The notes under the pieces were generated by a model. It saw only the letters and a list, made by a program, of their open reading frames with translations. It had not been told where the DNA came from and made no database searches. Both the position numbers and the translations under genes were made by a program. From Azorinus chamasolen (lineage: Eukaryota; Mollusca; Bivalvia; Cardiida; Solecurtidae), in assembly GCA_963576725.1 (NCBI GenBank), contig OY755237.1, forward strand, positions 60,565,873 through 60,629,872: a DNA stretch of 64,000 nt. Direction: 5' to 3'. Below are positions 1 to 9,880 of the stretch, piece after piece. Positions within the stretch are counted from its first letter, which is position 1. Every line of letters starts with the position of its first letter.

Positions 1-195
1 GCCGGAGAAGAGACCCTCGTCCCGGAATCGACGTCGGTAATTTACCAGCAGCGAGCTGCTGGATCGGCTGTGTTGAAGACAAAGACGAGCCGCAGGAAGA
101 AGAAACATTTGTTAGAAACAACAGAATTCTGTGCCAGCTTGCGTGCATTACTATTGTCAGACCTAGCCGGGGTAGCCGAACGCCGAGCAGCATGA
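1..195 (+). CDS. open reading frame entering from the left edge, unidentified
   Basis: Frame 1 is open from the first base for 64 codons and ends at TGA (193-195). The translation has a basic cluster (KTKTSRRKKKHLLE) followed by a short leucine/alanine-rich stretch (CASLRALLLSDLAGV). The stretch is more G+C-rich than the rest of the window. It has no start codon inside the window and I recognise no domain. It could be the end of an exon or of a retroelement ORF that begins outside the window, or chance openness in G+C-rich sequence. No neighbouring feature helps decide. Confidence 0.22.
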   Translation, partial: AGEETLVPESTSVIYQQRAAGSAVLKTKTSRRKKKHLLETTEFCASLRALLLSDLAGVAERRAA

Positions 196-699
196 GTGTG
201 ACGGCGAGCGGCTAACCCCCAGGTCTAAGGAGACCAGGCAGAAGAGAACTGACAAGGGTCCTCAGCGGAGGCATGCAGTAGTATGCGTGTCCCAGTCTGC
301 AGCAAAATGCCCACAGGTAGCTTTGTGCTGAGAAGACATGTGCTAAGTGCACAAAGGCGAAGACCAAATTACACGCAGGAAAAAAATTGAATGAACACAC
401 AAAATGGTATATGCAGTGTATTATATAAATTTGTAGTAGGATACAAAATCCGGAGTAGCAGCAGTAGACAAGGACCGAAGACAGTCAAAGGGTCTGGAAC
501 CACTAGGAAGGTAGAAAAACTCGGGCGGCTGAATAAACCTGAACGTTAATGGCCGACCGGAAATAACCAATAATTGTAACATGCTGGGAGCATTATGATA
601 ATGAGGTATGGTTAACGGGCGGGCCATATGGTATATGCGGTACTTTTTTATTCTAGTCACAAGGTATAAATAAATAACCTAAGCATATTTCATAGCAGG
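196..699. other. no recognised gene
   Basis: There is no convincing reading frame or repeat here. Short minus-strand frames at 212-400 and 421-660 have no recognisable motif. The only structure is a weak inverted pair around 172-215 (TAGCCG / CGGCTA). Confidence 0.4.
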
Positions 700-938
700 T
701 AATGTTTTTGCTACTAAAATGCCTCTACAAACAGAGTAGACCCAGATCAGACGGCTCCTATAGGAGCCGTCTGATTTATGGTCTGCTCTGTTTGATTCTG
801 GAACAATATAGACCTGATTCAATACATTTTGATATTTTAAAAGTTTCATGGGTTAAAAGCCGTTTTAAAGATTAATCTCATTAATATTCATGATTTTTAA
901 TCATTTCCTACATGTATATTCATGGAGTAAAGGGTTAA
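700..938 (-). mobile_element. TTAA-MITE copy (A-type, reversed)
   Basis: The copy contains the family's central hairpin, with GGCTCCTATAGGAGCC at its core between two AAACAGAGTAGACC-type arms. It ends with GGAGTAAAGGG followed by TTAA at 935-938. The left terminus is decayed, so the start is approximate. See the element at 20460-20698 for the evidence that this family targets TTAA. Confidence 0.65.
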
Positions 939-992
939 GACAAAGGTGTAGGGCATGTCAAGTTTTATTTCTAAATTAAGAAAGAGTAGTTG

Positions 993-1186
993 AACCTTTA
1001 CCTTATTGAATACTCATGACAGACATAATGACATCGTGAACATTTACAAGTTATTGGTAGAAATTGTGCAGTCATATCTGTTACAATTTCATAAAGCAAC
1101 CATGATCAGAGAGCTCCTACAGCAGTCGTCTTGTCTGGGGTATTATATGGCATGAAAAGGCACAGTATGAAGGGAACGGTTAAATT
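993..1186 (+). mobile_element. TTAA-MITE copy (A-type, decayed)
   Basis: The left part resembles the A-type end (ACCTTATTGAATACTCATGA), followed by the family's internal TCATATCTGTTACAATTTCATA segment and a decayed hairpin (GAGCTCCTAC). It ends near GGGAACGGTTAA. Confidence 0.5.
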
Positions 1187-1856
1187 ATCTAATGCAACTA
1201 ATTGGGATCTGTGTGTTAACACAGATACCAAATCTACCGAAACGGCGAGAGCAAATCAGCCGGTCCTCACGAAACGATTTACTCAGATGTGTAATGTAGT
1301 TAGGTAATCAGCTGAACTTATTACAAAAAGTACTATCGTGGACCGTTTTTTAAGACAAGCAGTTACTGTATTTGATCATTTTTTCAACAAATATGACGAA
1401 TATTTTTAAAATGAGGCGATATTAATAATATTGGGGTATTTATGCTCACTTATACACGAATCAATTTTTGATTAATTGATCGCCGCCATTTTGAATATCA
1501 CGTGACTTTACGCCATAGGGAAACGCAACCTCCAACGCAGTTATCTCCCCTAATAGACCGCAGGCGTGGTGACAAGGGAGATCACTGTGAGGAGTTTGCA
1601 AATCGAGTAGGAGAATGAAAACTTTACGCAGAATTTGTTTACCAGACACGCATTTTGGATGAGCTTGAAAATCGTAAGTACATATACATACAAACATTAA
1701 CGCTTAGGTTATCATTGTCTTCTATTTATAGTTCTGCTATGACTTTCGTGAACACGATTTATTATCTTGAATCTTCCGAGTTATTACAATGCTGTGAAAG
1801 AATATCTGCAGCACCTGCGCTATTAAGTTTTTAACTTATTCATCCCTGATACTTTA
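1187..1856. other. single-copy-looking sequence; possible non-coding exon end at 1673
   Basis: No protein-coding gene is recognised. Around 1480-1510 there is a CACGTG E-box next to a CCGCCATTTTG stretch. A strong plus-strand splice donor (AAAATC|GTAAGTA) lies after 1673, and an acceptor-like TTTATTTGCAG ends at 4217. These could be parts of an untranslated plus-strand transcript, but nothing coding joins them. A short palindrome (ATCTGTG/CACAGAT) lies near 1208. Confidence 0.25.
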
Positions 1857-2660
1857 AGTTAAACCCCTTCCTCCATAAATATGCCTTTTTACGCCTTTGC
1901 AAACAAAGTAGACGCACAACAGGTTTCTGAACGACTCGGCACCAAACTAACCGGGTCCCTAGACAATTCGGCCCCAAAACGATTCGACACCATGGTCAAC
2001 TCGGCCCCTCCCAAAAATTTACCCTAGACGATTCGGTACCTATTTATTTTCATGAGTTTTTGTTATCAAATTTACATTTTCCCTGTCAATCAAGCAATAA
2101 AATGAACTTATAAGGTGGATACAGATCATCATTATAAATTGTTATTACGGAACACAGAATTGGATTAAATCTATACCCGTAAATTTTTCGCACCAGTTTT
2201 GAAAACTTACAGGGATGACAGTTTTATTTGTTATAATAACAAATAAAACTCGTCTCAGTACTTTTTCAACTTATAAGGGCCGGCATTCTTCTTTGGGGTT
2301 TTAGACCTTAGAAATAATATGTATTATCATCACAAGGCAAACAAAAATATGAACAGTATCTTCTGCAGGGGCAATCTGATCTGGGTCTACTCTGTTTGCA
2401 AAGGCATAAAGAATTAAACTTATCATACCTGCAAGTAATTACCACCTGACTTTTAGGCATAATTAGACATGCTTTGCCAAATTGGTGGTCAATTTAAAGA
2501 GGTTTTATACTGTACAATGGTAATTTTCGTGGATCTACTCGTAGACATTGTTATAATGGTTTTGCACTAATTTCTCATGGTAGTTGTCTGATCAGGGTCT
2601 GCTCAGTTTGCTTATAATAATATTGTGTTATATAGATCAAATTCTATGGTTCTGTCTGTA
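1857..2660. mobile_element. broken TTAA-MITE pieces with single-copy sequence between
   Basis: At 1857-1915 a reversed A-type end (TTAAACCCCTTCCTCCATAA) runs into the first hairpin arm and then breaks into unrelated sequence containing repeated CGATTCGGC/ACTCGGC-type words (about 1930-2035). Further isolated hairpin arms occur at about 2370-2405 and 2585-2615. A perfect ~31-nt palindrome centred at 2234 (AGTTTTATTTGTTAT and its reverse complement) stands alone. No gene is seen. Confidence 0.4.
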
Positions 2661-2984
2661 CCAAAATATCCTTTGTTAATAATATGCAATTTAAAAAAAT
2701 TATCCAATAATATGATACCAATGATGTCATTAACCCTTAAATGAATATTTAAACAGAGAAAGGGTTAATTTATGGACATATAGTGAAATCTGAAGAAAAT
2801 TTGTACAAGGCCTTCCTATATTGTTGTTATCCTGGTAATACACACTGAGAAAGTTAGACATTCTGACCAGCCAGGTGCTTTAGTATCATTTATATGCGTT
2901 TAGGCTTGTGAAAAAAAAGGTGAATGATGTGTACAATTTTAAATATAAAATGTTTTATAGTCATTTACTCAATCAACAGGCCTC

Positions 2985-3234
2985 TTAACCCTTTCCCTGT
3001 TCTATGTTTATTTCAAATTTAAATACCTATACTGAATATTCATGAACAAAATAGTTATATGAAATATGGAAGGTTGAACATTGTAGCCATTTTGGAAAGT
3101 AAAGGAAAAGGTCTACAAAATTCCATTAGCAAACACAGCAGACCCTGATCAGACGGCTCCTATAGGAGCCATCTGATCTGGGTCTACTCTGTTTGCATAT
3201 GCGTGAAGACACATTATATAAGGAAACGGGTTAA
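2985..3234 (+). mobile_element. TTAA-MITE copy (B-type), complete
   Basis: This is a 250-bp element with TTAA at each end (2985-2988 and 3231-3234). The outer arms are CCCTTTCCCTGTTC on the left and the decayed AAGGAAACGGG on the right. The central imperfect palindrome runs from about 3130 to 3200 with core GGCTCCTATAGGAGCC. No coding capacity. Confidence 0.8.
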
Positions 3235-3420
3235 TGCCTTTGCAAAGAGCATATATATCCATATCAGATATAGTATCTATATCAATATAAGAGCTCTCAG
3301 ATCAGGGTCTGCTATGTTTGCTTAAGTTATGAAATAATTAAGATGATAATACAGTTTCTAGCATGTTTAAAACAGAATTGTCTGTAGTGTCATTATAAAT
3401 ATTCAGTTAATATCAACTAT
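3235..3420 (-). mobile_element. TTAA-MITE partial copy, abutting the previous one
   Basis: The sequence starts directly after the TTAA of the preceding copy with a GCCTTTGCAAA end. It contains a degenerate hairpin with a duplicated CATATATCNATATCAGATAT-like filler, then the internal part. The outer right end is missing. Confidence 0.45.
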
Positions 3421-3940
3421 AAATGTAATTATTACATTTGTTATTATAAATAGTAACATTTTTACGTTATAAATGATCCAATATCATTTAAAAAAATAGA
3501 GTTGTGTGGTCTGAGCAGACCAATACAGACCTAGCAACGGACCAATAACAGATATTGTGCCCGCTGCCAAGGTAATCATTCTAAATCTATATCAACAGAA
3601 CCCTGATATGCGATGAAGGTCTAATTTTGCTCCGATGATGCAAATGTTATCAAAGTTCTCGTACACAGTATACCGAATAGTCCCCAAACCATGGCTTTTA
3701 CAAAGACAATCCTCACCCGATTCGATTCAAATTTACATGCCCAATACATGTGCACGTACCGGTGAATAAAAAGAGCACTCTGTCCGCTCTTTCCAACGCC
3801 AAGTTTTGAATAATATGAACCCGTCATAATGACGTCATCTAATGACTGTGTGACTTGATAGTGCTGATTCTTTCAATCCTTTGAGAATCTATTGCACCTA
3901 GTACATGGAGATCCAATTTGACCCATAAATGTAATAAACA

Positions 3941-4082
3941 GGTTATTACACAGGTGACTATAGGGCCGCAGAGTGATATAGTCCCTTACCTTGATATAGT
4001 AACTCGGGCTAAGCCCTTGGGCCAATTGCAAGGTGGCGGGCCAATATATCACGCTGCAGCTTTAGTCACCTGCGTAATAACC
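3941..4082. mobile_element. foldback / MITE with ~40-bp inverted ends
   Basis: The left arm begins GGTTATTACACAGGTGACTA and the right arm, read in reverse, is GGTTATTACGCAGGTGACTA. Homology continues to the GTGATATA words. The loop is only about 60 bp. A second partial copy of the right end follows at about 4105-4125 (TAGTCACCTGCGTAATAACC). The family is not recognised. Confidence 0.6.
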
Positions 4083-4597
4083 GCTATTTGTTTGTTGCGG
4101 CCCTAGTCACCTGCGTAATAACCCCTATTTATTTGTTATATGAATATTTATGGTGTAGGGGATTAAGAAATATTTCCAGAAATACATTTTAATCATAAAC
4201 ATTAATTTTATTTGCAGGGGACAGTAATTTCGACAAGATTCCAAACAACAAGGGACCTGACACGCCAGTTTTCTAACAAAGCCCACTATGCTTTAAATGC
4301 CACAGAAATGGAGAATAATATTGCTTTATTGACAAAGAGCTTTCAATGTCGAAACACAGTAATTGTCGCCACAAAGCAAGACCAAATCAATGAAACATTT
4401 TTATCAACATCCAAACAAGATTTCCCAATACTGATCTAAGTATGAAAAGCTTGATCAGCTGGTGCTGACTTTGTGATATACGAATTGTTAAAATCTACTG
4501 AACTACTTTAGATACTAGCAGCCAGTGTTTGCTGATCTCCAGATGGAACAGTAGTTGGTTAAAGATTGTCGGAACATTGAAAAGCTTTAGACTGTGT
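4083..4597. other. no recognised gene
   Basis: An acceptor-like TTTATTTGCAG ends at 4217 and is followed by a 75-codon plus frame (4212-4439) with no recognisable domain. An 18-bp word (GACTGTGTGACTTGATAG) occurs at 3844 and again at 4590, just before the tRNA-like feature, so part of this stretch may be an old repeat. Confidence 0.3.
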
Positions 4598-4670
4598 GAC
4601 TTGATAGCGCAGTCAGTAGAGTGTTAGCATGGTAAGCCACAGGCCCTGGATTCAAGTCCCAGTCGAGTCA
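4598..4670 (+). tRNA. tRNA-like sequence (possible pseudogene or SINE head), anticodon position GGT
   Basis: The 73-nt stretch folds as a tRNA. The acceptor arms GACTTGA / TCGAGTC pair over 7 bp with one G-U. The D-arm region TAGCGCAGTCAGTAGAG is box-A-like. The T-arm is CTGGA-TTCAAGT-CCCAG, with box B GGATTCAAGTCC. The 7-nt loop ATGGTAA would give anticodon GGT (Thr). A T5 run follows, as at a Pol III stop. The anticodon stem pairs poorly and one T-stem and one D-stem pair are wrong, so it may be a pseudogene or tRNA-derived repeat. An 18-bp word just upstream is repeated at 3844. Confidence 0.45.
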
Positions 4671-5026
4671 CAACTTTTTCACATGTACCAGTTTATTGCA
4701 AAACAATTTAGTCAAAGACAGTATGATGGTAATTCTAAACGGATAATTAAATAGAATATGCTGGCATGCTGAGAGAGATGGGCAGGACTCTGAAGCATGA
4801 TGTTTGTCAACAACTTGGACATATTAAAAAGCAGAAAGGACTATCAGAAGCTATCCCAACGTTTTGTAAAATGAGCAACCAACATGTCTCAGAATGAACC
4901 TAATGAACTACTTGGGATACAAGCAATCAGTATTTGTTTGTCGACCCTGTAGATGATGCTCAGTTTGTAAAACCATGCAGAGTTGTCATGCCATGGTCAC
5001 AGTGATCAAAACTTGATCATAGCAGT

Positions 5027-5485
5027 TTAGCCTTTACTCCATGAATATTCATGGTAAGAAATTATCATATGACATGAATATAAATGGGTTGAGTTTTAAA
5101 ATTTTGCAACAGCATTTTTAAAACAGGGGTTTTTGGCCACAGCAGAAACTGTAGAGCTAAATGTATGTTATGTCAGAAGCAAATAGAACATGCCCTGATC
5201 AGATGACTCATATAGGCAGAGGTACAGATAAGGGTGTGTTCCCAAATACTAAAATCGTCATTTCACCACCAAACCCTACACTGTGACCACTCTTTACAAT
5301 CGTCTCGTCTAGAAAATTACTGAAGAGTGGTCACAGTATATAAGGTTTAATTGGTGGATAAATAAAGGAGCTATTCTTGAAAATGTAAAGGCATCTTATT
5401 TGGAGCTCTGTATAAGAACTGTCTGATGTGGGTCTACCCTATTTGCAAAGGTGTAGAAAGGCGCATTTATGGAGTAAGGGGTTAA
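5027..5485 (+). mobile_element. TTAA-MITE copy (A-type) split by a small foldback
   Basis: The left end is TTAG + CCTTTACTCCATGAATATTC and the right end is ATGGAGTAAGGGG + TTAA (5482-5485). The copy is broken in its central hairpin by the foldback at about 5264-5354, whose arms are CCACCAAACCCTACACTGTG and a reverse-complementary copy joined at GAGTGGTCACAG. Confidence 0.6.
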
Positions 5486-5559
5486 CACAGTATGAGTGGT
5501 ATATAAGGAACTAGACTGACAACACCCAGATGGTGATATATATATATATATATAAGAGC

Positions 5560-6300
5560 TGAATATCTTTGCAAAAAGAGTATACCCATAGCAGACAGAT
5601 GTGGGAGACTAGGAGCCGTTTGATTGGGTCTGCTCTTTTTGCTAATAGAATAATGTATAGATTAAAGTTTCTGCCATTACCAAAATTCCTGTTAAACGTT
5701 ATATCAAGAATAATATTACAATCAATGTTCATATTGTCATTATTTCATGTAGCAATGGGTTTAGAGACATAATTTATCTGACAATGTTCAATACTTTATG
5801 TCAATAAAGACTTTATTCCATGAATATTAATATTAATTTATATGTAAGAAAGTATGACATCATCATGATTATGAATATTAATTAGGTTAATTTTTGTAAA
5901 AACACATGGACACTGGAATATTTTGCCATGGCAGAAACTATAACCGTATAGATCTACATGTATATTATATCTAAACCCTTTCCCTGTTCATTATTCATTT
6001 AAGAAATATTGATGTATCATGAATATTTATATAAGCTGAATGTTAATATAAACCTTCTAAGGAATTTTTTACTCTGAAAAGAACTATAGAATCATATCTA
6101 TATCATGTCTGACAGTCAGGTCAAGTAAAGAAGAGCAGACCCTGATCAGACAACAACTATAGGAGCCGTCTGATCAGGATCTACTCTGTTCGCAAAAGTG
6201 AAAAGGCATTTGGTAAACCCTTTCCTCCATAAGGCTAAGGCTTTGCAAACTGTTAACAGAGTAGGTCCAGATCAGGATCTACTCTGTTCGCTCATGAAAT
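5560..6300. mobile_element. cluster of three partial TTAA-MITE copies
   Basis: A reversed partial copy lies at about 5560-5835, with hairpin remnants TAGGAGCCGTTTGATTGGGT. A forward copy at about 5972-6216 starts CCCTTTCCCTGTTC and keeps the hairpin. A reversed fragment follows at about 6217-6300. The termini are decayed, so the borders are approximate. Confidence 0.5.
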
Positions 6301-6385
6301 AATATATTTAATTGCGATTCAGGACAATTGCCGATTCTCCTAGGACAGATTGCCATCGCATACAAGTATGTTAAAGTCACTTTTT

Positions 6386-6470
6386 TAAACCATTGTGATA
6401 AATAGAGCATTTGCTCCTTTTAGAGCATTTGCTCCAAAGGAGCAAATGCTCTATTTATCTTAATGGTTTA
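6386..6470. repeat. 85-bp foldback, family also at 28778
   Basis: This is a nearly perfect palindrome. The left arm is AAACCATTGTGATAAATAGA and the right arm, read in reverse, is AAACCATTAAGATAAATAGA; both continue into GCATTTGCTCC, which is duplicated in the left arm. The same outer arms bound the hairpin at 28778-28846, and a half copy lies at about 34015-34050. Confidence 0.7.
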
Positions 6471-6494
6471 AAATCTACAAAATAATGAACATTG

Positions 6495-7240
6495 TATTTT
6501 ATATCCCCACAAACAAAGTTTTGGGGGGTTTACTGGAGTAACCATGTCCATCCGTCTGTTCATCTATCCGCCCGTCTGTCAGTCCGTCCATTCGTCCAGA
6601 TCATAACTTCCAAAGTATAAAAGCTATTGACTTCAAACTTCATATACAGATAGATCACATGGACTGCAAATGCATTGCACAATGTTCGTAACTCTGTCTT
6701 CAGTACTTCTGGAGTTATTGCCCTTGTTTATTTTTCTCAAAATTTAGCTTGTCCGGATCATAACTTTCAAAGTGTAAAAGCTATTGACTTCAAACGTCAT
6801 GTACAGATAGAACACATTGACCACAAATGCTTTGCACAAGGTCCATAACTCTGTCTTCATTATTTCAGGAGTTATTGCCCTTTGTTATTCTAGTGAAAAT
6901 CTGGTTTGTCCGACTCATAGCTTCAAACATATAAAAGCTATTGACTTCAAACTTCATATTGAGATAGATCACATTCACCAAAAGTACAGTGCACACGGTT
7001 AGTAGCTCTGTCTTCAGTATTTTTGGAGTTATTGCCCTTTGTTATTTTTTTTTTTAAAATCTGGCTTGTCCGGATCATAACTTTCAAAGTATAAAAGCTA
7101 TTGACTTCAAACTTCACATACAGATAGACCACACATTGACCACAAGTGCAGTGCACAATGTCCATAACTCTGTCTTCAGTGTCTTTGGAGTTATTGCCTT
7201 TTGTTATTTTTGTCAAAAATTGGCTTGTTTTAATAAACAA
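6495..7240. repeat. tandem array R1, ~160-bp unit, about 4 copies
   Basis: Units start with TTGTCCGGATCATAACTTTC at about 6590, 6745, 6903 and 7066 and end in TTGGAGTTATTGCCCTTTGT. The array is preceded by a CCGTCCGTCC-type simple sequence and a CCCCACAAACAAAG end. The organisation matches the hairpin-ended array elements elsewhere in the window. It is non-coding; long open frames across it follow from its composition. Confidence 0.7.
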
Positions 7241-8960
7241 AGCTTTTTTATACGCCCACCTAATAAAGGTGGTCGTATATTGTCGTGGCCCTGTCCGTCC
7301 GTCCGTCCGTCCGTCCGTCCGTTCGTTCGTTCGTTCGTCCGTCAACATTTTGTTTGTCCGCTGTTTTCTGGGAAAACTATTTGACAGATATTAATGAAAC
7401 TTCACACAAATGTTAAATGCATCAAGATCTGTAGCTGAGTTGATTCTGAGGTTCATTTTATTTTTCATTTCAGAGTTATGGCCCCTGCCTTTAAAAAATA
7501 TGCAAATAGTTTGTCCGCTGTTTTCTGGGAAAACTATTTGAGAGATATTAATGAAACTTCACACAAATATTTAATGCATCAAGGATCTGAAGCTGAGTAG
7601 ATTCTTAGGTTCATTTGATTTGTCGTTTTGGAGTTATGGCCCTTTTACTTAAAAAATAATGCAAATACATTAAAAAATAGTTTGTCTGCTGTGTTCTGGG
7701 AAAACTATTTGACAGATATTAATGAAACTTCACACAAATGTTTAATGCATCAAGATCTGAAGCTGAGTTGATTCTGAGGTTCATTTGATTTTTCATTTCA
7801 TAGTTATGGCCCTTGTCCTTAAAAAAATATGCAAATAGTTTGTCCGTTGTTTTCTGGGAAAACTATTTGAGAGATATTAATGAAACTTCACACAAATGTT
7901 TAATGCATCAAGATCTGAAGCTGAGTTGATTCTGAGGTTCATTTGATTTGTTGTTTCGGAGTTATGGCCCTTTTACTTAAAAAATAATGCAAATAGTTTG
8001 TCCGCTGTTTTCTGGGAAAACTATTTGACATATATTAATGAAACTTCACACAAATGTTAAATGCATCAAGATCTGAAGCTGAGTTGATTCTGAGGTTCAT
8101 TTTATTTGTCGTTTCGGAGTGATGGCCCTTGTCCTTAAAAAATATGCAAATAGTTTGTCCGCCGTTTTCTGGGAAAACTATTTGAGAGATATTAATGACA
8201 CTTCACACAAATATTTAATGCATCAGGATCTGAAACTGAATTGATTCTGAGGATCATTTGAATTTTCGTTTCAGAGTTATGGCCCTTGTCCTTAAAAGAT
8301 AATGCAAATAGTTTGTCGGCTGTTTTCTGGGAAACTGTTTGAGAGATATTGATGAAACTTCACAAAAATGTTAATATATCGTGATCTGATGCTGAGTCGA
8401 TTTTGAGGTTTATTTGATATGTTGTTTCGGAGTTATTGCCCTTTTACTTAAAAAAAATGCAAATATATGCAAATAGTTTGTCCACTGTTTTCTGGCAAAA
8501 CTGTTTGACAGATATTAATGAAACTTCATAAACATGTTTAATGCATCAAGACCTGAAGCTAAGTTGATTCTGAAGATCATTTGATTTGATGTTTCGGAGT
8601 TATGGCCCTTGCACTTAAAAAAATAATGCAAATCTATGCAAATATGAGGATGGCCATAACTTTTTCATTTGAAATGATATTTACTTCAATTTTTTTACAT
8701 GGTTAAACCTTAATATGAATTTTCACATATATTACGGGGATTTTGATATGTCATTTTATTCAAAAGTTATGGTCCTTGAACTTCGTGTGTTCATTGCTTT
8801 GTTAGTCGGTCAACTTTTAGTTTGTCTGTGGTTTTCTGGGAAAAATATTAAAATGATATAAATGAAACTTAATACAAATGTATTTAAGCAACAAAATTTG
8901 AAGCTGAGTTTATTTTGAAGTTCATTCAGTTTGTCTTTACAGGGTTATGGAACAGATAAG
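7241..8960 (-). mobile_element. tandem-array element R2, ~165-bp unit, about 8 copies
   Basis: The left end is a hairpin (TATACGCCCACC / GGTGGTCGTATA, 7248-7278) followed by a (TCCG)n/(TTCG)n microsatellite at 7290-7345. Then come about eight units of TTTGTCCGCTGTTTTCTGGG...TTATGGCCCTT. The right end near 8950 contains AAGCG-TTGGCACC-CGCTT. Read from the minus strand this is: small hairpin, array, microsatellite, terminal hairpin, as in the plus-strand elements at 18552 and 30579. Confidence 0.65.
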
Positions 8961-9445
8961 CGTTGGCACCCGCTTGTGCTCTGGTTTAATTACTTTCAAA
9001 CAGATGCTTTACTTGCAACATATGTTTATTTGCTGTTTTATACTTTTTCTTGACATTGTCTACAATAAAATTTTCATCATAAATACATTTACTCTTTTTT
9101 TCTCCCATTTCAAAATCTGTTAACAATTTCAGGTGATTGCCATTATAGATTGTAAAACTATACAACCATTCTTGATTATCTACATGAATTGTTTGCGAGG
9201 TTCCAATATTTAATTAATTTTAAACTTATTTTTGTATACATTTATATAAATATATTTATATATAATGTTTTCAGAAGATCAAGATTTCTTGACACTGTTC
9301 AACTTATACCTTTACTAAATTATACTTCAAATTTGGAAATTGGGTTTGAAATATTTACATAAAACATGCAAAATGCCAGCTACCACCAGATAAGATTTCA
9401 GCATCTGGGAACATAAAAAATAACTCGCAAACAAACACCCAAATA
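8961..9445. other. A+T-rich intron or flank, nothing recognised
   Basis: No frame, repeat or splice-linked exon is seen. There are a few ATTTATATA runs around 9240-9270. Confidence 0.4.
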
Positions 9446-9637
9446 CAGTAGAATCTCTCTAGACCGAACAGAAAATAAACATTATTTTCGAGGATTCAAA
9501 ACAGGTGGCTGCTTGATGCAGGCTGACAGCGATACGGAAACTTCTGCCGGAGCTTTTTGTATAGTTGGTCAGCATACAGCAGTCTTTAATGCCCAGTCAT
9601 AATGTTTATATTCGTCCGGTTTAGAGAGGTTCTACTG
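9446..9637. mobile_element. MITE with CAGTAGAAnCTCTCTA inverted ends
   Basis: The left end CAGTAGAATCTCTCTAGACC is matched in reverse by CAGTAGAACCTCTCTAAACC at the right, over about 24 bp. The element is 192 bp and non-coding, with an internal CTTCTGCCGGAGC-type stem. AATA lies on both flanks. The termini resemble hAT-type MITEs, but the superfamily is an inference. Confidence 0.6.
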
Positions 9638-9750
9638 AATAACACACGTTTTCTTTCCAAAAACACAGATCCCTTCAGTACTATCAGTACTTTGATTTTG
9701 AAGAAATGTTGGTGGGTTGCTAGTTTGTCAGCAAACTTTTGAGTGTATAC

Positions 9751-9880
9751 CTTTTTTCATTCGTTCTATGGTGATGGCAGTGGCTTCTGCCTTGTCAAGT
9801 CGCCGTTGGTATTTGTTGAACAACATGTGCTGGAGCTTCAGTATGGCAGGTATGTGCCTAATAGCCCGCAAGTGGTGGTC
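9751..9880 (-). CDS. RNF213: RNF213-like exon 9 of the chain
   Basis: Acceptor TTCATACAG| precedes GACCACCACTTGCGG and donor AAAAAAG|GTATAC ends it. It is 130 nt, enters in phase 0 and leaves in phase 1. It encodes DHHLRAIRHIPAILKLQHML then NKYQRRLDKAEATAITIER. This corresponds to the block in vertebrate RNF213 that I recall as LRLVKFLPEILALQ. The following exon should begin with two bases completing a Gly codon; I did not find it in 1-9750. Confidence 0.85.

Noticed and set aside
1461..1697. 78-codon minus frame next to a splice-donor-like site
   Set aside because: The donor is on the opposite strand and the translation shows no domain; not in phase with the RNF213-like chain.
4212..4439. 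75-codon plus frame after a good acceptor-like site, possible exon
   Set aside because: No recognisable domain; the frame that would continue from the acceptor stops after about 20 codons and there is no phase-matched partner.
7136..7394. Pro/Ser/Arg-Val repeat frames
   Set aside because: They come from the (TCCG)n microsatellite at the end of array R2.
6495..8960. CRISPR-like array of repeats and spacers
   Set aside because: Units of 160-165 bp repeat along their whole length with no unique spacers, in an intron-rich animal genome.
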